DNA of 64,000 nucleotides. Origin: Bacillus cereus ATCC 14579 (GTDB taxonomy: Bacteria > Bacillota > Bacilli > Bacillales > Bacillaceae_G). The position numbers and the translations under genes were made by a program. The number at the start of each line of letters is the position of its first letter. Position 1 is the stretch's first letter. Location of the stretch: contig NC_004722.1 in NCBI RefSeq assembly GCF_000007825.1, forward strand, positions 4,810,001-4,874,000, read 5' to 3'. Under the pieces are notes generated by a model, which was not told where the DNA came from, did no database searches, and saw nothing but the letters and a program-made list of their open reading frames with translations. Shown in pieces: positions 59,961 to 64,000 of this stretch.

Positions 59961-59969
59961 CCTTCTCAC

Positions 59970-60369
59970 TCCTTATCAAATTTCTATATATTTACTCATT
60001 CATTTTTCACATTAAATTTCCCTCTAATTGCAATATGCAGAATTACATACGCACAGCTATTAAACAGATGGTACAATTTATTTGAATCGCTGTTGCTACA
60101 CTTCTTGATTAGAGAAAAGGCGTTAAAACGGAAATTAGCGTCTTATCAACCTCAAGCAATTGGCACATTTTGTCATCTTAAAAGACACTCGAACGAGTGT
60201 CTTTTTTTCTATATCCAACAAGGACTTACTCATTTCAAAGTATAAATACATAAAATAATGTAAATCATGACACGCATGAATCACTTTCTAAAAGTTATAA
60301 AGTAGATTCAAAATAAAAAAGCACTCTTAACTAGAGTGCTTTTTACTTTCAAACAAGGAGGCTACATAT
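59970..60369. other. Intergenic region with two terminator hairpins
   Basis: 400 bp without a supported gene. It has hairpins with T runs at 60178-60208 (AAAAGACACTCG / CGAGTGTCTTTTTTT) and 60316-60347 (AAAAAAGCACTC / GAGTGCTTTTT). Both look like plus-strand terminators although no plus-strand gene is visible before the first, so a short RNA or lost gene may lie at about 60000-60180. Confidence 0.5.
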
Positions 60370-60456
60370 ATGGATAGTACTCTCGTATTTAACTTTGGCA
60401 TTGGTATTGTTATCATTTTATTCGTCTTCTTTGTACTTTGTATGAGCGGGGTATAA
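60370..60456 (+). CDS. 28-residue single-helix membrane microprotein
   Basis: ATG at 60370 behind AAGGAGG opens 28 codons: MDSTLVFNFGIGIVIILFVFFVLCMSGV. Nearly the whole product is one membrane helix. A hairpin with T run (AAAAAGGCG ... CGTCTTTTT) follows at once at 60456-60486. The strong ribosome binding site and its own terminator support a real gene. Small hydrophobic proteins of this kind are often sporulation- or stress-linked; I do not know this one. Confidence 0.65.
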   Translation: MDSTLVFNFGIGIVIILFVFFVLCMSGV

Positions 60457-60582
60457 AAAGGCGATTTTCGAGCGTCTTTTTATACATACATATGTATTAC
60501 TTGACTTCTATAAAAGTAGTAACCATAATAGTTACAGAAATACAAATAGCTATTCACATATCCACAAATAGGAGGAAGAAAA

Positions 60583-61164
60583 ATGAAACATGTAATCGTT
60601 TATGCACACCCGAATACAGAAAGCTTCAACCATGCGATTTTAGAAACGGTAAAAAGTGAATTAGAAGGAAAAGGTCACGAAGTACGCGTTCGCGATCTAT
60701 ACGAATTAAACTTTAATCCAGTATTAGGCGCTTCCGATTTCATCTCATTTTCTCAAGGAAATACACCAGAAGATATTAAAGAAGAACAAGAACATATCTC
60801 TTGGGCTGACAGCATTACATTCATTTATCCAGTGTGGTGGGCGGGACTTCCTGCTATTTTAAAAGGATACGTTGACCGTGTATTCAGCCATGGATTTGCT
60901 TATGCTTACGGTGAAAACGGCATTGAAAAGTTATTAAGCGGTAAAAAAGGATTGTTATTATCTACAATGGGCAATACGAAAGAGGCATACACAGCAGGTG
61001 GCATGTTTGATGCAATGAAGAAAACAGCGGATGTTGGTATTTTTGAATTTACAGGCATTGAAACAATTGAGCATACATTCTATACAAGTGTTCCTTCTGT
61101 GGATGACAGTGTGCGTAAGCAATATCTTGAAGAAGTGAAAGACGTTGTGAATCGTGCATTCTAA
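60583..61164 (+). CDS. NAD(P)H oxidoreductase, flavodoxin-like fold (NQO1/KefF type)
   Basis: A 193-residue flavodoxin_2 family quinone reductase. It shows the FMN/FAD phosphate loop region VYAHPNTESFNHAIL, FIYPVWWAGLPAILKGYVDRVF with the conserved PxWW motif, and STMGNTKEAYTAGG. It likely carries out two-electron quinone or nitro-compound reduction with NAD(P)H. It has an AGGAGGAAG site. Confidence 0.9.
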   Translation: MKHVIVYAHPNTESFNHAILETVKSELEGKGHEVRVRDLYELNFNPVLGASDFISFSQGNTPEDIKEEQEHISWADSITFIYPVWWAGLPAILKGYVDRVFSHGFAYAYGENGIEKLLSGKKGLLLSTMGNTKEAYTAGGMFDAMKKTADVGIFEFTGIETIEHTFYTSVPSVDDSVRKQYLEEVKDVVNRAF

Positions 61165-61169
61165 CAAAA

Positions 61170-61217
61170 TTATATCGGCGATTTTTCAAATATATCGACT
61201 TACCGATAAAAATCAAC
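61170..61217 (+). repeat. Dispersed repeat family B, copy 4
   Basis: TTATATCGGCGATTTTTCAAATATATCG followed by ACTTACCGATAAAAA, close to the reverse complement of the right part of copy 1 at 9338. Confidence 0.65.
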
Positions 61218-61233
61218 ACTAGTCACAACTGAA

Positions 61234-61262
61234 TGTTAGCCCACACCAATCGGGCTGCCAGC
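61234..61262 (+). repeat. Partial family A repeat
   Basis: GTTAGCCCACACCAATCGGGCTG matches the AGCCCTCACCAATCGGGC part of family A with one change. It lies just after a family B copy. Confidence 0.55.
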
Positions 61263-61272
61263 AAATATCAGA

Positions 61273-61308
61273 AAAAAAGCTGTTCCAAAGTTTGGAACAG
61301 CTTTCTTC
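61273..61308 (-). terminator. Terminator of yutF
   Basis: AAAGCTGTTCCAAA / TTTGGAACAGCTTT stem with T-rich flank on the minus strand, directly after the yutF stop. Confidence 0.85.
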
Positions 61309-61309
61309 A

Positions 61310-62074
61310 TTACATCTTCTCAATCCACTCCGTCAAGTTATGCACAACTTGCGTCGGTTGTACTTCGTATTCTGTTAACTTCTCCACAGTTGTGACTCCA
61401 GTGTGGACAAGAAGCGTATGCATACCAGCATTTATTCCTGCTAAAATGTCTGTATCGTAGTTATCCCCAACCATTAATGCTTCATTCTTTTCTATGCCAA
61501 GCACTTTCAAAGCTTGTTCCATAATGATTGATTCTGGTTTTCCGATAAAGATTGGATCCACACCTGTTGATACTGCTACAACTGATGTTAATGAACCATT
61601 ACCTGGTAATAATCCTCGCTCAGTTGGGATGGCAATATCCCCATTTGTAGAAATAAACGTCGCGCCATTACGCACAGCAAGACACGCTTTTGCTAATTTT
61701 TCATATGTGATGTCACGATCTAAACCCACAACAACGAAATCAGGATTTTCATCCACAAGTTCAAATCCTTTTTCCACAAGTGCATCGTGTAAGCCTTCTT
61801 CACCAATCATATATACAGTTGCGTCTTGTTTACGTTCATAAATGAAGTTCGCAGTCGCCATACTCGTTGTGAATACTTGCTCTGCTTTCGCTGGAATATC
61901 GAAACGAACAAGCTTTTCTGCTACCTGTTCCGGTTTGCGAGTTGAGTTATTCGTAACGAATAAATATGGAATGCCGCGCTCTCCTAATGCTTTTACGAAG
62001 TCGCTTGCTTCTTCAATTTGTTCTTCTCCGCGATACATCGTACCGTCTAAGTCAATTAAGTAACCTTTATACAT
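61310..62074 (-). CDS. yutF: HAD-family sugar phosphatase, YutF (NagD-like)
   Basis: A 254-residue HAD subfamily IIA phosphatase. Motif I is DLDGTMYRG, motif II TNNSTRKPE, motif III lysine FIGKPES and motif IV MVGDNYDTDILAG. The length and motifs match YutF/NagD-type proteins that hydrolyse small phosphate esters. The start has an AGGAGAGACAT-type site. Confidence 0.9.
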   Translation of the reverse strand: MYKGYLIDLDGTMYRGEEQIEEASDFVKALGERGIPYLFVTNNSTRKPEQVAEKLVRFDIPAKAEQVFTTSMATANFIYERKQDATVYMIGEEGLHDALVEKGFELVDENPDFVVVGLDRDITYEKLAKACLAVRNGATFISTNGDIAIPTERGLLPGNGSLTSVVAVSTGVDPIFIGKPESIIMEQALKVLGIEKNEALMVGDNYDTDILAGINAGMHTLLVHTGVTTVEKLTEYEVQPTQVVHNLTEWIEKM

Positions 62075-62183
62075 CGATTATGTCTCTCCTTCTATGCTAA
62101 CGTTCTCACCTTATCATACCACTCTTATATTACCCGCTTTTCCAAAAGAAAAAAACGCTTTACCTTAAAGCGCCCCATAACGT

Positions 62184-62816
62184 TCATTTTTTCTCTTTTA
62201 TTTGGTAAGAACAACTACAATCGCCCTCGCACATATTTGCTAGCGTTTTCACTTCTGCGTTCGTAAATAAACGCTTATACATTTCTTTTTCATCTTCACA
62301 CACTTGCGGGAATCTCTCGGCAATTTCCTTTAACGGACAGTTTTGTTTTTCAATTACGAAAGATTTCTCTCCATCTCTCTTTATTTGAACCATATAACCA
62401 TTTTTCTCTTGCATAGCTGCTATCTCTTGCACTTTATATGCTAAATTCTTTTGATTACTCACTCTCTTTTGTAACTGTTCTTCCATTCGCTTCGTTCTCT
62501 CTTTTAAAACGTAACGAAGTATTTTTTCATCGCCCATTCGAGCTAAATCTTCTAGCATATCAATCGCAAATTGCTTATACTCTTTCGGGAATGTATCTTC
62601 TCCCTTTTCGCTTAATCCATACAAATAAGTTGGTCTTCCGACATGTTGCCTTACCATCTTAGAATAAATGAGTCCGTCTTTCTCAAGATTACTTAAATGT
62701 CTTCGAATCGCCATTTCTGTAATCTCTAAAACGTCAGCTAGTTCCGCTACCGTGTGCTCTCCCTTTACTTTCAACAATTGTACAATCTCGTCTTTCGTAG
62801 TACGTGCTTCCCCCAT
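62184..62816 (-). CDS. SufR-like winged-helix regulator with C-terminal Cys cluster
   Basis: A 210-residue regulator. The N-terminal winged helix-turn-helix (residues 8-65: TVAELADVLEITEMAIRRHLSNLEKDGLI) is followed by a coiled helical middle. The C-terminal domain has Cys in QNCPLKEIAERFPQVCEDE and CEGDCSCSY. This Cys pattern resembles SufR-type Fe-S cluster regulators. It fits the Fe-S genes (yutI, yutM) elsewhere in the window, but its target is unknown. Confidence 0.8.
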   Translation of the reverse strand: MGEARTTKDEIVQLLKVKGEHTVAELADVLEITEMAIRRHLSNLEKDGLIYSKMVRQHVGRPTYLYGLSEKGEDTFPKEYKQFAIDMLEDLARMGDEKILRYVLKERTKRMEEQLQKRVSNQKNLAYKVQEIAAMQEKNGYMVQIKRDGEKSFVIEKQNCPLKEIAERFPQVCEDEKEMYKRLFTNAEVKTLANMCEGDCSCSYQIKEKK

Positions 62817-62851
62817 ACTTCACCCTTCTCCCTTTTCTTTCTCACATACAA

Positions 62852-62888
62852 TATAAGATCCCCAAAAGGCATTCTCTGGGGATCTTAT
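62852..62888 (-). terminator. Terminator of yutE
   Basis: ATAAGATCCCC / GGGGATCTTAT stem with a 14-nt loop, downstream of yutE on the minus strand. Confidence 0.7.
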
Positions 62889-62896
62889 AAGCATAA

Positions 62897-63337
62897 TTAT
62901 TCTGGTACAAATGCAGATACAGGTCCTAATTCCTTTTCTAAATAACTGCGAATATTTGCTGGGTATTTCTCTACCACTGCAATATGTTTTTGAATCGTCT
63001 TATATAATTCATCATGATTCATTTGAATATAATCTTGCGTAAGCATTTTTCGAAGAAGGATAATTTCTTTCATCCCTTGTCCATCTTCTTCACTTATCAC
63101 TCGCTCGTCCATTAAAATATCAATAATATCTTCATAGCTTCCTGGATCGCGCATAATAAATCCATCAATCATCGCATTTCCTACATCTAATACACAATCA
63201 ATAATAAGATGGGCTATGCGCTCTAATGCGTAAAATTCAAACTCGGTTTCATATATCTTTTTCTCTTGAAATGTACTTGTTGCTCGTTCTAAACATACTA
63301 GCATTTGTTCTATTTTCTTTCTGTCTACAAAATACAT
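62897..63337 (-). CDS. yutE: YutE-like DUF86 (HepT-fold) protein
   Basis: A 146-residue helical DUF86/HepT-like protein (ALERIAHLIIDCVLDVGNAMI). HepT toxins need an R-x4-H-x-Y active-site motif; here the aligned stretch is RKMLTQDY, with Gln in place of His. No MNT-type antitoxin gene adjoins it, so it is probably not an active RNase toxin. The start at 63337 follows AGGTG; the GTG at 63346 belongs to that site. Confidence 0.82.
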   Translation of the reverse strand: MYFVDRKKIEQMLVCLERATSTFQEKKIYETEFEFYALERIAHLIIDCVLDVGNAMIDGFIMRDPGSYEDIIDILMDERVISEEDGQGMKEIILLRKMLTQDYIQMNHDELYKTIQKHIAVVEKYPANIRSYLEKELGPVSAFVPE

Positions 63338-63484
63338 GAATGTCACCTACCTGGAAATTAAAGCATTTACATTTTAATTGTAACGCTTTCTTCTGAAAAA
63401 ATCGACAATTTTTCGAATTCACCTTTTCTCCGTTATTTGTTATAGTTATATTTGTATGATTTTTGAAATTGGAGGAATGGAATC

Positions 63485-64000
63485 TTGGAACGTGAACTCG
63501 CACTAGAAATTGTCCGTGTAACAGAAGCAGCAGCCTTAGCATCCGCACAGTGGATGGGCCGCGGAAAGAAAAATGAAGCAGATGATGCAGCAACTACAGC
63601 AATGCGTGATATGTTCGATTCAGTAAACATGGCAGGTACAGTTGTAATTGGTGAAGGAGAACTTGATGAAGCACCGATGTTGTATATTGGTGAAGAACTA
63701 GGAACGGGTAACGGTCCAGAAGTAGACATCGCCGTTGATCCATTAGAAGGTACAAACATCGTTGCAAAAGGTCTTGCAAATGCAATGGCAGTTATTGCAA
63801 TCGCAGACAAAGGGAACCTTCTTCATGCTCCTGATATGTACATGGAAAAAATCGCGGTTGGTCCAAAAGCAGCTGGTAAAATTAGCTTAGATGATCCAAT
63901 TGAAAAAACAATTGAAATTGTAGCAGAAGCTAACAATAAAAAGATTCGCGATCTAACAGTTATCGTTCAAGAACGTGAACGTCATCAAGATATTATTGAC
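63485..64000 (+). CDS. glpX: Fructose-1,6-bisphosphatase class II, partial (3' end outside window)
   Basis: TTG at 63485, 9 nt after GGAGG, opens a frame that runs off the window after 172 codons. GlpX features: ERELALEIVRVTEAAALASA at the start, GEGELDEAPMLYIGEE (metal-binding), DPLEGTNIVAKG (the DPxEGT lithium-sensitive phosphatase motif) and NKKIRDLTVIVQERERH. It hydrolyses fructose-1,6-bisphosphate in gluconeogenesis. Confidence 0.93.
   Translation, partial: MERELALEIVRVTEAAALASAQWMGRGKKNEADDAATTAMRDMFDSVNMAGTVVIGEGELDEAPMLYIGEELGTGNGPEVDIAVDPLEGTNIVAKGLANAMAVIAIADKGNLLHAPDMYMEKIAVGPKAAGKISLDDPIEKTIEIVAEANNKKIRDLTVIVQERERHQDIID

Noticed and set aside
59949..60245. Plus-strand ORF of 98 codons after the GNAT gene
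   Set aside because: No ribosome binding site, runs through a terminator hairpin, and starts inside the opposite-strand GNAT gene.

Overview
The window is chromosomal DNA of a Bacillus cereus group organism. The evidence is low GC, strong AGGAGG-type ribosome binding sites with frequent TTG/GTG starts, T-box control, BirA control of bioY, sporulation genes (kapB, kapD, a Spo0E-like gene, cdaS, yutH), and an AlkD whose catalytic Trp109, Asp113, Trp187 and Arg148 fall at the published B. cereus positions. Much of the gene order follows the B. subtilis yug-yum-yui-yut block. No rRNA, tRNA, prophage, IS element or CRISPR array was found.

Layout. 1-13 kb is the yugO-yugN-pgi-yuzA-yugI-alaT-alaR block, then a 2-hydroxyacid dehydrogenase, yugF, a DUF1871 gene, patB, a Cu/Zn-SOD-like lipoprotein, kapB, kapD and an ArsB/NhaD-type transporter. 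13-21.6 kb holds alkD, a T-box-controlled glycyl-tRNA synthetase gene, yuxO, a secreted DUF3298 protein, bioY, gtaB and pgcA (UDP-glucose supply) and the diadenylate cyclase cdaS. 21.6-27.8 kb holds pepA, yuiC, yuiB, a NUDIX gene, an NADH dehydrogenase with a Rex-like operator, and yumC. 27.8-38 kb is one 10.1-kb gene for a 3373-residue LPxTG wall-anchored repeat protein. 38.4-44 kb is accessory: GyrI-like, MFS, HTH, DUF523 and lipoproteins, plus a decayed patch with an O-methyltransferase remnant and an unlisted 58-residue basic peptide gene. 44-50 kb is yutM-dapF-yuzB-yutJ, a Spo0E-like gene, a FetAB-type transporter and phnA. 50-56.6 kb is an accessory island of orphan immunity-like and repeat proteins plus an AadA-like nucleotidyltransferase. 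56.6-64 kb returns to core genes: yuzD, yutI, yutH, yutG, yutF, a SufR-like regulator, yutE and the start of glpX.

Three otherwise well-preserved genes are broken by one change each: the K+ channel (in-frame TGA just after the selectivity filter), the single-chain GlyRS (in-frame TAG that removes the anticodon-binding domain while its T-box stays intact), and bioY (1-nt frameshift behind a perfect BirA operator). A fourth, a PQQ-type propeller gene, may be split by a frameshift. The other notable features are the giant adhesin with 18 domain repeats of about 131 residues and a 13 x 39-bp tandem repeat, a terminator that encodes the same C-terminus for two unrelated convergent genes, and two families of dispersed intergenic repeats. 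I did not find a clearly new multi-gene system. The best candidates for something undescribed are the 58-residue peptide locus and the orphan immunity-like island.
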